Both the position numbers and the translations under genes were made by a program. This document shows positions 35,359 through 47,723 of a stretch of 64,000 bases of DNA, one piece after another. The notes under the pieces were generated by a model. It was given only the letters and a program-made list of their open reading frames with translations. It made no database searches and was not told the origin of the DNA. Positions within the stretch are counted from its first letter, which is position 1. The number at the start of each line of letters is the position of its first letter. This DNA is from Sphaerolaimus hirsutus (taxonomy: Eukaryota > Nematoda > Chromadorea > Monhysterida > Sphaerolaimidae). The DNA lies in assembly GCA_964036195.1 (NCBI GenBank), contig OZ038456.1, positions 10,850,001 to 10,914,000 on the forward strand, read 5' to 3'.

Positions 35359-35374
35359 GGCTTGGGACTGCCCC

Positions 35375-37193
35375 CAGACCTCACACCCATAGCTGGAATC
35401 GAGGGTGGCATTTTAGGGGTGGGGGGGGGGTCTCAAAAGAGTGGCGCCTTCCCATGCTGGTGTACGTTGGACGATTTTGATGCCCTTCGAGTATGTTGGG
35501 GTTTGGGGTCGGGGCTACGACCAAATTTCTTTGTTTCCTCGAATAATCCCCCAGTCCCGAGATAAAGGGGGTTATAAAAACATGGTCATTTTACATGGCC
35601 AATCTTGTCGATCGACTTTGGAGATCAATGACTCGACCATTTCAGGGCCGATTTGGACCGTTCAACACATAAAATGATCGCGACAACCTGTAGATTCCCT
35701 TTTTATGGTCGGCTCAGTGATGTATAATTTCCTAATGCCGATTTGACCGGTTTTCAAGCACAAAAAATAAATTTTTCTGAACATGCTATCATATACTTTA
35801 GACAACCAGAATTCATGTACCAAAGAAATAAGTCCAATATCTCTTTCCGATCAAAAGTTATAGCACTTTCAACTTTCCCATCCACATAAAACTAGGGTGT
35901 CAAAAAAATGTTTTGACGGAAAACGGAAACGGAAACGGAAAAATTTTTTCAGTGGCCGGAAAACGGAACGGAAAACAGAAAAAAATTTGCACTTGGCAGA
36001 AAACTGAAACGGAAATGGAAAAAAAATTTCAGCAGCTGGAAAACGGACAAGAGGCCAGAAAAATGGAAACGGACAATTCTAATTTGCATGGAAATGGAAA
36101 AACTTGCTGAAATTTTGCCAGAAAACAGATAAAATTTGCTGAAATTTTGCTGGAAGTGGAAAAAATTTGCAGTAATTTTGCTGGAAACAGAAAAAATTTT
36201 ACATCATTGACAATCTGCATGAATTTTTACTAGTTTGGCTGATCAGAAAACAGAAAGATGAGCCAGAAAAAGGTAAAATGAGGCAGAAAAATGGAAAATT
36301 GAGGTGGAAAATGGAAAAAAAGTGGAAAAACTGGAAATTGAGGCGGAAAACGGAAAAAATTTGCCTGCGGAAAACGGAAACGGAAAACGGAAATGGAAAT
36401 TTGACACCCTACATAAAACGCCACATGGAGGACATTGCGTGGAACTTCAAAACTCCATATCTCTAGCATTTCTCAGCCGATTTTCACCAATAAACACTTA
36501 AAATGATCAGAAAAACCTGAAGATATCATTCCTTTTAGTTTTCCTTTACAATAATATAATGCGAACTTATGTATGAAATTATCATTATGAGAATGCATAG
36601 AGATAACCTGAGCATGGGAATGATATCGTCAGGTTTTTCTGATCATTTTAAGTGTTTATTGGTGAAAATCGGCTGAGAAATGGTAGAGATATGGAGTGTT
36701 GAAGTTGCACGCATCATTCTCCATGCGGTGTTTTATGTGGATGGGAGGAGAAAGTTTAAAGTGCCATAACTTTTGATCGGAGAGAGATATTGAACTCATT
36801 TTATTGGTATATGAATTATCGTTGTCTCAAGTTTATGATAGCATGTTCAGAAAAAATCATTTTTCATGCTTGAAAGCCAGGTCAAATCGGCATTAGGAAT
36901 ATAGACATCACTAAGCCGATCATAAAAATAGAATCTTCAGGTTGTCGCGATCATTTTAAGTGTTGAACGGTCCAAATCGGCCCAGAAATGGCCAAGTTAT
37001 TGATCTCCAAAGTCGATCGACAAGATTAGCCGTGTAAAATGACCATGTTTTTATAGACCCCCTTTATCTCGGGACTGGGGGATTATTCGAGGAAACAAAG
37101 AAATTTGGTCGTAGCCCCGACCCCAAACCCCAACATACTTGAACGACATAAAAATCGGCCGACGTACACCAGCATAGGAAGGCGCCACTCTTT
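35375..37193. repeat. Inverted module with GGGTCGGGGCTACGACC, left part
   Basis: Sequence from CATAGCTGGAATCGAGGG (35387) through GAGATAAAGGGGGTTAT (35573) to the CCACATAAAAC block (35890) returns inverted from about 36415 to 37193 and goes on at 41028-41085 after the Harbinger insertion. Related shorter copies lie at 22480-22640, 33785-33905 and 41085-42720. This is a repetitive family with no visible gene. Confidence 0.65.
35893..36411. mobile_element. hAT-like element, TTTCCG arms, compact copy
   Basis: Starts TAGGGTGTCAAAAAAATG and ends ATTTGACACCCTA; flanked by the 8-bp direct repeat CATAAAAC (35885-35892 and 36412-36419). The whole interior is GGAAAACGG-type repeats, so this copy has arms and almost no cargo. 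Confidence 0.88.
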
Positions 37194-37416
37194 GTGGCTG
37201 TACACGCTAGTTTACCAACACGGCACGTCGATCAAAAATGTAAACTGAAACGCGACGCGTCGCGCGTCGGTTTACATTTTTGATCGACGTGTGTACTTTA
37301 GTTTACGTTGGTGTTTCACTTTCTGGGGTTAGTGGTTTCGGCAAGTCACAAAAGTGCGACGCGTCGCACGATTACACACGAATGTGACACAGCTGGGTAA
37401 ACTGGAAGTGACGATT

Positions 37417-40171
37417 ATGCGACGCGTCGCTTTCGTCGCGCGACGCGTCGTATGCGACTCGCGACGCGTCGTACAGCCAAAAATAAGGAAGGATTTATTC
37501 CACGAGACTTATCAGGTGAGCAGTAAACTAATTTTTTTTGACTTTTCAAATTCCCTAACGTATCTTTGTTGCGAAACGTAGACAATTTAGACGTGACAAT
37601 TACGTTTGTGTGTCTGCTAACATTTGTTCTTTATCGTGACTGTTGATATTTCGTTTTTTATCGTGACTGTTAATAATTTGTTTTTGTTACTTTTTACTTC
37701 AATTTACAAATTGAAATCTACCTAACAGATTTATTGCGTGATTTCATCATGTTGTTACGGATAGAAAAATTAAAAATTACATGGACACGTGATTTGTATG
37801 GAAGTTCGACAAAAAGAAATGCAAGTGCGACAAAATAAAATCCAAACTTTGTACTCGCGAATTTTCAATGTATATCTAAAACTGTAAAAAAAGAAATCAT
37901 TCTCCTTCTTGCTTCGACAAAAAGAAAGGAAGTGCGACAAAAAAAAATCCAAACTTTGTACTCGCCAATTTTCAATTTAAATCTAAAACTGTAAAAAGAA
38001 ATCATTCTCCTTCTCGCTGTAACAAAAACTAAGAAAAAACAAAAACAAGACTATATTGCTGTTGACAAGAGTTACACTTTTGAGCAAAATTTAAAACTTG
38101 TTTACCTATCTCAGAATGCGAAATTTGACAATTGTATACGGAAGAAACTAAAAAAGTACATAACATTTTCACTTTGAAATGTGATAATTTGCGAATGATT
38201 GAAATGTTACAAAAAAAGGAACTGTATGAAAACGTAAAATGATAAGAAACTGCATTAAAACGTATTCACTACTTTCAGCACTTTCACATGACTGAAGCCT
38301 TCTGTGCATGTAAACCCAGTGTGCATGTTGTTTACTTTCTGTATACATGCGCAAACGGCCGGGAAGTTGAAGATTGTGCCGGCCAGTCACAGGTGATACC
38401 ATTTTTCATGCTTTTAGATTGCTTTATAGTTCATTGTATTTTGGAAAAACATTTACAGATTTCCGGCGCTACGATTAGAACGATTATTGACGAAGTGTCC
38501 ACCGGAATAGTGAAAGTTTTGAAGGACCACTTGAAACCTATGGGGAGTGATTTAGGGCAAATGAAAGATTTCGTGCAGCAATACTGGAAACTGTGGCAGA
38601 TGCCGAACTGTGTGGGGAGTCTGGATGGCAAACACATCCGTATTCGCAAACCCGCTGGTAAGTACATATCATTTTACGCATTCTACTTTTGCCCTCATGT
38701 GTGTTGTTTCCAGTAAACATAAACATGGTGAGTCGTATGCAACGTCACGGTAAACTAAGCGTCGCATTTGCGACGCTTGCGACACTTGCGACGCGTGCGT
38801 CCCCTTCAATCAGAAATAGTCGCCAGTTTACCAAGGTTGCAAATTTTTTTGTGAAAACGTCGCTTTTCGTCGCATTTTGCGTCGCAAACGTCGCAAAATC
38901 GTCGCTTTTGCTTGAGTTTCACCGCAACCCCCACCGATTTGAAAGTAACTTCATTTGGGTCATGGGAATGTTGTGCAAATGATTTTTGGATGTACTTGTA
39001 GAGAAAAAAATTGCGCTTCTTCTGACGTACCTGGCTTCTCATAAAAGTGATCCAAAAAAAAGTTATGATTTTTTTTAAAAAAAGGGCAAAATTGCGCGAC
39101 GAAATGGCGACGGTCTGGCGACGGTCTGGCGACTGTAGAAAAATGACTAAATTCACAGTGATGGGAAACTGTGCAGTGAGGTGGAAATGTTTACAGTTAC
39201 AAAAGTAAATGAAAAACGCCTTGCAGAGGGTGGAACGAGATACTGGTGCTACAAGGGCTTCTCGTCGATTATACTGTTCATCAGCGCCAGCGCAGATTTG
39301 AAAATTCAGTACGTGGACATCGGTATGCCGGGGTCACAAGCAGATGGTGCTGTGCTGATCACGTCTGATTTCGGGCAGGATTTGATGTGAGTTTACATCC
39401 TTTTTGACATGTTCCAATGAGGTGCTATACATTTACACATGATAAAAGTGTTACATTTACACAGACATGGCAGAATGCTTATGGCGCCACCGTGCTTGCT
39501 GCCCGGTGCAGATGCCAACGAACCTGCAAATACCATTCCGAGTTATTTTGTGGGTGATCAAGCGTTCGCGTTGCGCAAGTGGTGTATGGTGCCATATGCG
39601 CTGCATGCAGATGACAGCCAGCGACACTTCAACTATCGGTGTGTTTGAATATTGTGAAAGAAGCGTTGTTTGGTAAAACTGAAATCTAAATTTGACTGCA
39701 ACTACTGCAGCCTATCCCGAGCTAGGCGCACTGTCGAATGCGTCTTTGGTATTTTGGCTGGCAGATGGCGCATACTGATGACCTGTATCGTGATGGAACC
39801 CCCACGCGTACAAAGACTGGTTATGGCCTGTTGCCACCTGCACAATTGGCTGCGTGATATCCGCGGGGAAAGTGCTGCCAACCAATTTGATGAAAATGGC
39901 GATGAAAAACCACAAGATGACCCGAACGACACTGTTGAGCGTAATGTAAGTTTACCTTGCATATTCACTGTTACAATTCAACATCACATAAATTCATTCC
40001 CATACACAGCTGCAGTGGCGACCAGTGTACGACAACATGGATACGATCGATAACGTGCCAATCCGAAGGGACGTTGACGAAAGAGATGCGCGCCCCATCA
40101 GGGATGCAATCAAGGAGTGGATGATGACGGACGCCGGTCGTGTTCCGTGGGTGAATCCCGCTGACTGCTGA
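37417..40171 (+). CDS. PIF/Harbinger transposase (HARBI1-like, DDE_Tnp_4)
   Basis: Exons 37417-37515, 38279-38392, 38459-38657, 39227-39386, 39465-39638, 39711-39945 and 40010-40171; all phases agree, 1,143 nt, about 380 residues, close to the family's usual 350-400. It would cut and join the element's ends in the nucleus. The acidic triad is intact: D in SLDGKHI (exon 3), D in FVGDQAF (exon 5), E in RRTVECVFGIL (exon 6); RYWCYKGF precedes the second D as in the family. The ATG is uncertain, since exon 1 starts in a GACGCGTCGC repeat. A helix-turn-helix-like segment (ISGATIRTIIDEV) is in exon 3. The open frame suggests recent activity. Confidence 0.9.
38658..39226. other. Transposase intron with GCGACG-rich repeats
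   Basis: The donor GGTAAGT and the acceptor TTGCAG bound this intron. It holds TTTGCGACGCTTGCGACAC-like motifs and an inverted GGTCTGGCGAC tail. These resemble the GACGCGTCGC motifs near the left end of the element, so they may come from a related non-autonomous copy or serve as extra binding sites. Confidence 0.5.
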
Positions 40172-41027
40172 ATTTGCAACTACGTTGAATATAAAAATCA
40201 AACTGAAATATTTCCGTTGCAGTGGCAGTTAGCATTAAAGTGGCACTGGAATGGTAAACTGATGTAACAAATACAAAAAATTCATTTTCATGCTATCTGC
40301 TACAGCTACACTTCATTTTTCGATTGCAACCGGTTATAATGGTTGTTATGTAGTACACTGTCGTTGAATGGACAATTTTCATTCACTATTCGATTTTTGG
40401 CTGATTTTTTCTTTTTTAATTGTGATTAAATCATAATTCGCAAAGTCTTTCGTTTCACGCCGCGAAAAATTGTGTGATGTGTGCAGCTAATGTTACTCTT
40501 TCATGTGTGATTTTTTTTTCCGGATTCGGGCTTTCCGTTCACGTGCTAGTGATTTATTTGCGTTTAATTGAAATAAAATCATAAAAAATCGAAAGTTTAT
40601 ATTTCATGTCCGCTGTGTACACCAATCGATAGCGCAAAGAAAACTGATAATTTAGAACGTTTCAATAAACAAAAAAACGTAACAGGTGATTTTATAAAAA
40701 TTTATTTCCACAAAAAAATGATAAATTCAATAAAAAATCCAATGTTGCACTTAAAAATATTTTAAAAATTTTGACAACATCTACACAACGTACTGTACAC
40801 GATGACGCAAAAAAATTGCATAAACAATGCTCCGTTCTTCCACAATTAAAGAAATTAGAAATTAATGTTTACAGCGTAAATTCACATCACAGGCAAACTT
40901 GAAAAAAATAAAGATGGCGGCCTAAACTCCGCCCACTTTTACTATGCGTGAATTTAGCAGGTAAACTAAAAAATGGAGTTTACCGCCAGTAAACTGAAAA
41001 CGCCAGTAAACTAGTGTGCGTGGGGCC
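40172..41027. other. 3' non-coding part of the Harbinger element
   Basis: AT-rich sequence with no open frame, ending in the inverted repeat with three TAAACTR motifs (40951-41012). A Myb-like partner gene would be expected in this space or before the transposase, but I see none. Confidence 0.6.
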
Positions 41028-41099
41028 TTTGGAGACCCCCCCACCCCTAAAATGCCACCCTCGATTCCAGCTATGCGTACACCTCAACATACTCGAAAG

Positions 41100-42669
41100 T
41101 AGTGATGGAAAAGCGCCATGGCGCTGGCGCCTGGCGCTAGCGCCAAAGCAAAAAGTGCCATGGCGCTTTTGGCGCTTGGCGCTAAAACGCTCTGGCGCCA
41201 TTGGCGCTTGGCGCTGGGGTTTGAGAAAGCGCCATGGCGCTTTTGGCGCTTGGCGCTAAAACGCTCTGGCGCTATTGGCGCCTGGCGCCGGCATTTTAAA
41301 TGGCGCCAAAAAAGCGCCAACCATGATAATAAAAATTTTTTACAATACGGGGAAATCGACACTGCAGTTGATCAATTTTGAGGCAACTGAATAAATATTG
41401 ATTAATATTAGGGTAGACTTTATATAAATAGATGTGAACATCGAATAAAAGCAGAGGTGTTAAAATAGCGGTAAATCCCCTTTTATGCTTTCCTCCCAAT
41501 TCTTTCTTGCAGTCTAAATCAGGGGTTCTGTCTGGCGGGGGTTGGAGGGGGGTGGGGGGGGGGGGTTACCCCCCAACAAACGCTCCGACTATCTATCTAT
41601 AACCGGTGCCGCTCAGCTATATATCTAACCTGAGGCTAAATTTTAGGCTACTATCGCTCGAGAGCCCCCACCCTCCCAAATCGACCAGATATGTAAAGTC
41701 GGCGGACATTTCACCCTACAAAATCGGAGAGTTAGAATTCGCTCGTGAATAGAGCGAACAACGAAACTTGTGTCCCACGCGGACGCTAGAAATTGAAAAA
41801 GAAAATAATATTAAAAGAAAAATGGACGTTTCGCTGGGTCCGTGCATGCCACACCTTAGTTATATACATTTTCTACATTGCTCGTAAAGAATTTGACCGT
41901 TTAAACTACCGTTTTACCGTTCAAACTACCGTTTTTGTTTTTATTTTATTTTTCATTCGTTGGCTCTGTTCCAACAGAAGAGAACTTGGCAGCCAGCCAA
42001 AATTTCGAAATCCGCTATTAATATGAATAAAATAGGCTCACAATAGCTATATAACCATGTATATAAACAAAAATAGCGATTATGAAGGTGGAAATTAACA
42101 AAGCGAAGCAAATTTTAACGATTTTTAGCTAACTTTCAGTTTTCACTCTCATTTGTATAATACGCAACTGGTAACTGGGATAAGGGCCAAGTTTTCATAC
42201 GTGACCCGATGTTTTCCAATGGTTAAAATATTGCGTCACAATACCTAATGCCGTCATGCACTCTCCACTGGAGAGACTGACGCAAATGTTTGTAGGGCGA
42301 TACGTCTGCCGACTTTATCTCTCCAGAGCGGTTTTTTGAGAAATTTTGCCCCGATTTAGTGGTTGTTTGAATGGGCAAAAGTTGAATAGACTACTATGAC
42401 TTCAGCGGTACATCACTCACAGTTATGCACTCATTTTTCTGCCATCAAATTGTAGAAAAATTTTTTTGGCGCTGGCGCTATTGGCGCTTGGCGCCATCAC
42501 CCTGTGGCGCCATTGGCGCTTGGCGCTGAAGTTCAGAAAAGCGCCATGGCGCTTTTGGCGCTTGGAGCCATTTTGCTCTGGCGCCATTGGCGCTTGGCGC
42601 CGGGGTTAGAAAAGCGCCATGGCGCTTTTGGCGCTTGGCGCTGAAAGCCTGGCGCTTTTTCCATCACTA
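41100..42669. mobile_element. hAT-like element, GGCGCC arms, copy 1
   Basis: Starts TAGTGATGGAAAAGCGCC and ends GGCGCTTTTTCCATCACTA; flanked by the 8-bp direct repeat CTCGAAAG (41092-41099 and 42670-42677). The arms are about 200 bp of TGGCGCTTGGCGC motifs. The cargo includes a complete TA-flanked element (41694-42317) and a G-run at 41540-41570. The host sequence is the GATTTTGATGCCCTTCGAG module also seen at 35470. No gene. Confidence 0.88.
41694..42317. mobile_element. TAAAGTCGGC element, copy 1
   Basis: The ends are TAAAGTCGGCGGACAT and GTCTGCCGACTTTA; a 623-bp copy lies at 47724-48346 with over 95% similarity by eye. The TA inside each end fits a TA target duplication. The two copies have unrelated flanks, which confirms the limits. 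No coding capacity. Confidence 0.88.
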
Positions 42670-42686
42670 CTCGAAAGGCATCAAAA

Positions 42687-43615
42687 TCGGCCAATGTACA
42701 TGGTCCGGCTGAAATGTCCCCGGGCAGTGCTTGCCATTCGCGCTTGGGGTAAGCTACAGTCATAAAATTTGGACAGGTTAAGATATCAGGTGTTTTGAGT
42801 TTTCACCCAAAAATTCAACCCTCTAGCTCCACCCACTGCGGAACTGTGGGGGTTACAATTACGGTCATTTCGTACTGATGTACAAATGGTGCTCTAGCTC
42901 AATGCTGCTTTAAGTTGTGATCATGAAACTTTGGCTAGTGTAAGCAACCAGTGTTGGCAATGTGCCAGCACTAACCAACATTAGCTATGATATCATGAGC
43001 CTAGTCCATATTGTCATTACTGTCACTACTCTCACTACCAAATTCATCATTCTGCCTCTCCTTCTCAAAATAGACCCCCTTGGAGTCTACTCCCTGCAGT
43101 TGAACACAAGTAATGTGTCCACTACACATTAGTAATTAATCATAGGGGAATTTTGTCCACATAATTCATTTACTGCATAGTACAAAACAACATTAAAATC
43201 ACTGCAATACAACATGATCTCAGATGATCACCAAAAACATACATACATCAGAGTTCCGACGTTTCTTGCACATCACCCTGATCTGTATATTAATTTTACC
43301 TTAAGCATATGAACCTTAAGTGTATGAAAGTGTTGAATACTATCAGCACATTGCCAACACTGGTGGCTTACACTAGCCAAAGTTTCATGATCACAACTAA
43401 AAGCAGCATTGAGCTAGAGCACCATTTGTACATCAGTACAAAATAACCGAAATTGTAACCCCCACAATTCCGCAGTGGTGGAGCTAGAGAGGTGAAATTT
43501 CGGGTGAAAACTCGAAACACCTGATATCTTAACCGGTCAAAATTGTATGACCGTAGCTTACCCCTAGTGCGAATGGCGAGCACTGCCCGGGGACTTTTCA
43601 GCCCGACCATGTACA
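42687..43615. repeat. Large foldback with arms of about 270 bp
   Basis: The arm 42690-42968 (AATGTACATGGTCCGGCTG to AACCAGTGTTGGCAATGTGC) is mirrored at 43350-43612. The loop of about 380 bp has no gene. The arms are about 90% alike. The left arm runs on from the GATTTTGATGCC module, so this may be the end of a larger element. From 43616 to 44225 I see nothing I can name. Confidence 0.72.
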
Positions 43616-44225
43616 ACAGAATGGGACGCAGGAATGTGCATTTCTATGAGATTGCAAAAAATATAAGTAACTTAGTTTACAGCCTGATATTTTCTGTGCT
43701 GTGCAATGGGTTGTTCTGTGCAATAAATGTGTTTCACAGCGTAAAGAAACAAACACTTGGTGTCAAAAAGTCATTACAGCATACCTGGAAATAAACTCAC
43801 AACCCAGTTGATTAATAAAAATAAAATTATAGTAACATCAAAAAAACTTTTCATCGACTCATAAAATACCTGAGAAGTACAATATGCGCAACGTATGTAA
43901 ACAGCAACGCCATACAAATGCTGTAACATAACTTTACATTAAATGAAATGACTTTACGTTGAATCATGAAACTTACACGTGAAATTTCACATTTGACTTG
44001 ATAGAATGCATGATTGGTAGCTGATAAATTTCCTATTTCCTCGAAATTATCTCAGGGTGATTATGGTTTTTTTCAGCAATTTCCGTGAGGGTCACAGTGA
44101 AGGATAGGTAGGTAAATTTGGACATATGTAGACACCGTGCACCCATTTTTCTATTTGATGCTGGACGTTATATCTCCAGCTGTGGGAGGCGGGTGGATTC
44201 GAAATTTTGGGGGGTGTTACCCGAC

Positions 44226-45160
44226 TAGTGATGTAAAGGCACCAGGGCACCGGTGCCCCGGTGCTGGGCACCGAAGGGCACCAGCACCGGTGCTGGTGCG
44301 GTGCCATTGCAATCTTCAGGGGTGCCATGCCGGTGCCGGTGCCATTTTTTTCAGAATAGCACCGGTGCCGGTGCGGTGCGGTGCCATTTTTTTGCCGGTG
44401 CCAAAGGTGCTAGCACCAGGGCCAAGTAAAAGGCACCGGGAAAGGCACCGGCCAAGGCTTCATGTGCTGTGCAATTTTGTCCATAGTATGTGCTTATTCA
44501 TATTTCAAAAAACAGCGATATATTTACCCAACCGTTTTTGCCTATTTTGTAAACCTCCCATCAAATAAATATACCTACTGTTAAATCCATTATACCCGAT
44601 ACATGATCTGATGAGCGAATCTAAAATTTTGTTTAATTTTTATCATTTTTATATTTTATATTTATCTTACTTTTTTGTTCAAAATTTGTTGTCAGTTTAT
44701 GACAGAGATAGTTCCATTCTCTGTACAGCAACATCTCCGATCAGTAGACAATAGTGGCTATGGACATTGTAGTAAATTAAATATTTAATCTTTCAATTGT
44801 AATCATTGTAATTGCTTCATAAAAGTGATTGCCACATCATTCTGATCATTTTAAGTGCTCAACCATCAAAATCGGTTGAAAATTCATGGAAACATGCACT
44901 TCCAAAGGTGAAACCACTGAGAAACTGCCCGATATTTACTTCAGAAATTCCAGCCTGGTGCGGTGCCTTTCGGTGCTAGCACCGGCAACCCGCCGGTGCC
45001 CTTCGGTGCCGGTGCCATTTTTTCCAAAAGGCACCGGTGCCGGTGCGGTGCGGTGCCATTTTCTGACCGGTGCCCCAGGGTGCCAGGTGCCCTTTTCATG
45101 CGTTGGCAAAGGTGCCGGTGCGGTGCGGTGCCATTTTTCCCGGTGCCTTTAACATCACTA
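44226..45160. mobile_element. hAT-like element, GGTGCC arms
   Basis: Starts TAGTGATGTAAAGGCACC and ends GGTGCCTTTAACATCACTA; flanked by the 8-bp direct repeat TACCCGAC (44218-44225 and 45161-45168). The arms are repeats of GCACCGGTGCCGGTGCGGTG. The cargo at about 44690-44890 matches, inverted, the cargo of the ACGTTT element at 58967-60012. No gene; the long frames through the arms are by-products. Confidence 0.9.
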
Positions 45161-45231
45161 TACCCGACATCCCCTCAATGTTATATGCGGCACGGGGCCG
45201 GCCGGCGACCTACCTGAGTGTGGGTCGCAGT

Positions 45232-45542
45232 TAGCATTGAAAAAATCTCTGGGAGATTTATATTTAAAAAATATCAGAAAATCTCAGAAAATATAAGATT
45301 TTCTGAGATTTATATTTTTTTCACGATTTTTTAGAGAGATTTAATTATATTTTTTTTTTTGAGAGATTTTCTGAGATTTTTCAAAATATCAGAAAATCTC
45401 TCATATTCTGATATTTATTTATATTTATTTTTCCCCCAGATTTTTTAAGAAAGATTTAATGATATTTTTTTCTTGAGCGATTTTCTGAGATTATATTTAT
45501 TTAATTATATTTTCCAAACATAGACGATTTTTTTCAATGCTA
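45232..45542. mobile_element. hAT-like element, AATCTC arms, no cargo
   Basis: Starts TAGCATTGAAAAAATCTC and ends TTTTTTTCAATGCTA; flanked by the 8-bp direct repeat GTCGCAGT (45224-45231 and 45543-45550). The interior is AGAAAATCTCAGAAAATA motifs and their complement, so the element is nothing but arms. Confidence 0.88.
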
Positions 45543-45549
45543 GTCGCAG

Positions 45550-47260
45550 TACCGGTAAAAGTTTTTGGCTATTTACACAGGTCCCGGCTGGGGACCGGGA
45601 CCCGGCAAAAAATATTTTTTTTCAAAAGTGAATAATTGGCGCATATGGGTTGTTTGCATGTTAATTAGGTGAATTATCACTAAATTAGCATGCACAAAAT
45701 TGTTTTGAGATGGTTACACGCGCTGATGCATTTTCTTTGGGGGAGTGTATAAATTTTTTTTTGGATTTGTCTGAATTTTGGCATGTGAGTAGTGATGGAA
45801 TGGCGCCATGGCGCTGGCGCCATTTGAGGGCGCCAAAGGGCGCCGCGCCATGGCGCCATTGGCGCTTGGCGCCCATTCTCTGTGGCGCCCTTGGCGCCTG
45901 GCGCCCACATTCTGAAAGGCGCCATGGCGCCCTTGGCGCTTGGCGCCCTTTTTCCGTGGCGCCCTTGGCGCCTGGCGCCCACATTCTGAAAGGCGCCATG
46001 GCGCCCTTGGCGCCTGGCGCCCTGCTTTTAAAGGGCGCCAAAATGGCGCCAGCAGGGTTTCAAGGTGAGTGCTGTATAAATGAAAAAAAAAGATGAAAAA
46101 CGCATTCGTGGATGATCTGAATTCGCCAGAAAAATGGACGAAGTGGTGTGAGTGGGTATAAATCTTTTGTGCAACGGTTCATCAGATGTGTCTGACAGAT
46201 CAGAAGACGAGAATGATGGAACGTTGAACTTGCAAAATCATAAATCAATGGATTCAAATCGTTGCAATTCCGTTTTTTTTTCCATTTCGAGGAAACATGA
46301 TTGGAAAAGTCAATTTGCAGTGAATGGATTGTTGCCAAATGACAATATCCATTGTGTTTGAATTGTCATGTGAATTTTACTCGAATTTTTTTGTTGCTAG
46401 TGTTGTCTTTGTTCATTACACCCTGGAGAACGCAAATTAAGTAGTTAATGCATGTACTAGGGTGCTGTAGAAACACTTTTAGCACACGCAGGGTGTTGCA
46501 TGCACTTATTTATCCTGGCGCCCTTGGCGCCTGGCGCTCTATTTTTCAAATGGCGCCATGGCGCCCTTGGCGCTTGGCGCCCTCTTTCCGTGGCGCCCTT
46601 GGCGCCTGGCGCCCTTTTTCTGTGGCGCCCTTGGCGCTTGGCGCCCACTTTCTGAATAGCGCCATAGCGCCATTGGCGCCTGGCGCCCTTTTTTCTGGCG
46701 CTTTTCCATCACTACATGTGAGTACTCCTTCGTTTAGTGAGTACACATGCCAAATTTCAGCCCAGCGCGGTTCCTGGTTGTTATTTTAAGCCCAAATTTT
46801 CAGTCCCCTGCCGGAGACAAACGTTACTGTTTACTGAAAAAAAAAATTCTCACCGGGGACGTTTGACCCCAGTCGGGGCCATTTTGACATTGCCAGGGAC
46901 CCGTCCCCAGCAGGATTTCGATCACTATACAAAAATACAGTGATCAAAAAAATTGAAGTATAAATAAAATAGCAACCGGTAACTGTGCTGAGCTGAAATT
47001 TGGCATGCGTACTCACTAAACGAAGGAGTACACACATGCCAAATTTGAGACAAATCGGAAAAAAATTATACCCCCCCCCCCAAAAAAAAAAATTGCATCA
47101 GAGCATGTAACCATCTCGCAAAAATTTTGTGCATGCTAATTTGGTGATAATTCACTTAATTAACATGCAAACAACCCATACACGCCAATTATTCACTTTT
47201 GAAAAAAAAATTTTTGCCGGGTGCCGGTTCCACGCCGGGACTGCGGGTGGGGTTGAACTA
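45550..47260. repeat. Foldback element split by a hAT-like insertion
   Basis: Sequence 45580-45789 (with TTGTTTGCATGTTAATTAGG and the ATGCACAAAATTGTTTTGAG block) is mirrored at about 47032-47225. An inner inverted pair (AAACGAAGGAGTAC) lies at 46722-46760 and 46975-47040. It was entered by the element at 45790-46714. No gene. Confidence 0.65.
45790..46714. mobile_element. hAT-like element, GGCGCC arms, copy 2
   Basis: Starts TAGTGATGGAATGGCGCC and ends GGCGCTTTTCCATCACTA; flanked by the 8-bp direct repeat CATGTGAG (45782-45789 and 46715-46722). The arms are about 250 and 200 bp of GGCGCC motifs. The cargo 46050-46515 includes a 69-codon frame (46152-46361) with an acidic Ser/Asp/Glu start; it could be a captured exon fragment, but no splice partners are visible. 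Confidence 0.88.
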
Positions 47261-47413
47261 TATAAAAATTTGAATATTGAATATACCTATTTTGAAAATA
47301 CGGCGTCTGTGGAGGAAAAGTGCACGCTTGCGCGCATAATCTTAAAAATTGTCAGAAATTTATAGTGGTAGTTGCATTTTGCTGAAATTTTTTAGTCTCA
47401 CAACGTTTTTTTA

Positions 47414-47560
47414 TGTTTTCTCTGGTACCCGGGTATTTCGGTCAGGAAAACGTAACAAAACGTAATGGTATTTTATGAAAACGTAAACGTAAACGTAAGT
47501 ATAAATACCCGAATAACCGGGTATTTCGGGTAAACGTAAATACGTTTTTGCAACACTGGC
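47414..47560. mobile_element. One-ended hAT-like arm, ACGTTT family
   Basis: An inverted copy of the left arm of the ACGTTT family: TACCCGGGTATTTCGG then repeats of AAACGT, ending GTTTTTGCAACACTG, a variant of the CAGAGTTG end. No second end is visible. Confidence 0.65.
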
Positions 47561-47723
47561 GCGTGGGTTGCCGTGAAAACTACAGCAACTTGTTTATCTC
47601 AACGTTCACTGTCCCATCCAGGTCCACCCAAAAAATGGGCACCAAATATTGTAATAAGTTTGAATTGGTTCTTTTTAACATTTACCGTATGTAAAAGTAC
47701 TATAAAATAATGTGCAATTACCG

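Larger units (their letters stand above)
37194..41027 (+). mobile_element. Complete PIF/Harbinger transposon
   Basis: The ends are imperfect inverted repeats of about 23 bp sharing CACNCTAGTTTAC, flanked by TTT on both sides (37191-37193 and 41028-41030), the 3-bp duplication expected for PIF/Harbinger. A related, uninterrupted copy of the host sequence at 35434-35460 shows the empty site. The element carries a spliced transposase (37417-40171). I see no second gene of the Myb/SANT-like type that many family members carry. Repeated GACGCGTCGC motifs near the left end and in the intron 38658-39226 may be subterminal binding sites. Confidence 0.88.

Noticed and set aside
37417-37515. First exon of the Harbinger transposase starting further upstream at about 37354
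   Set aside because: No ATG is available there; the frame only opens with a GTG. The first in-frame ATG at 37417 was chosen, although the start remains uncertain.
44137-45217. Long Ala/Pro/Arg-rich frames through the GGTGCC and GGCGCC regions
   Set aside because: They follow the motif repeats of the transposon arms in all frames and on both strands.
46152-46361. 69-codon frame in the cargo of the GGCGCC element as a gene
   Set aside because: No splice partners, no recognised domain, and it lies inside a non-autonomous element; at most a captured exon fragment.
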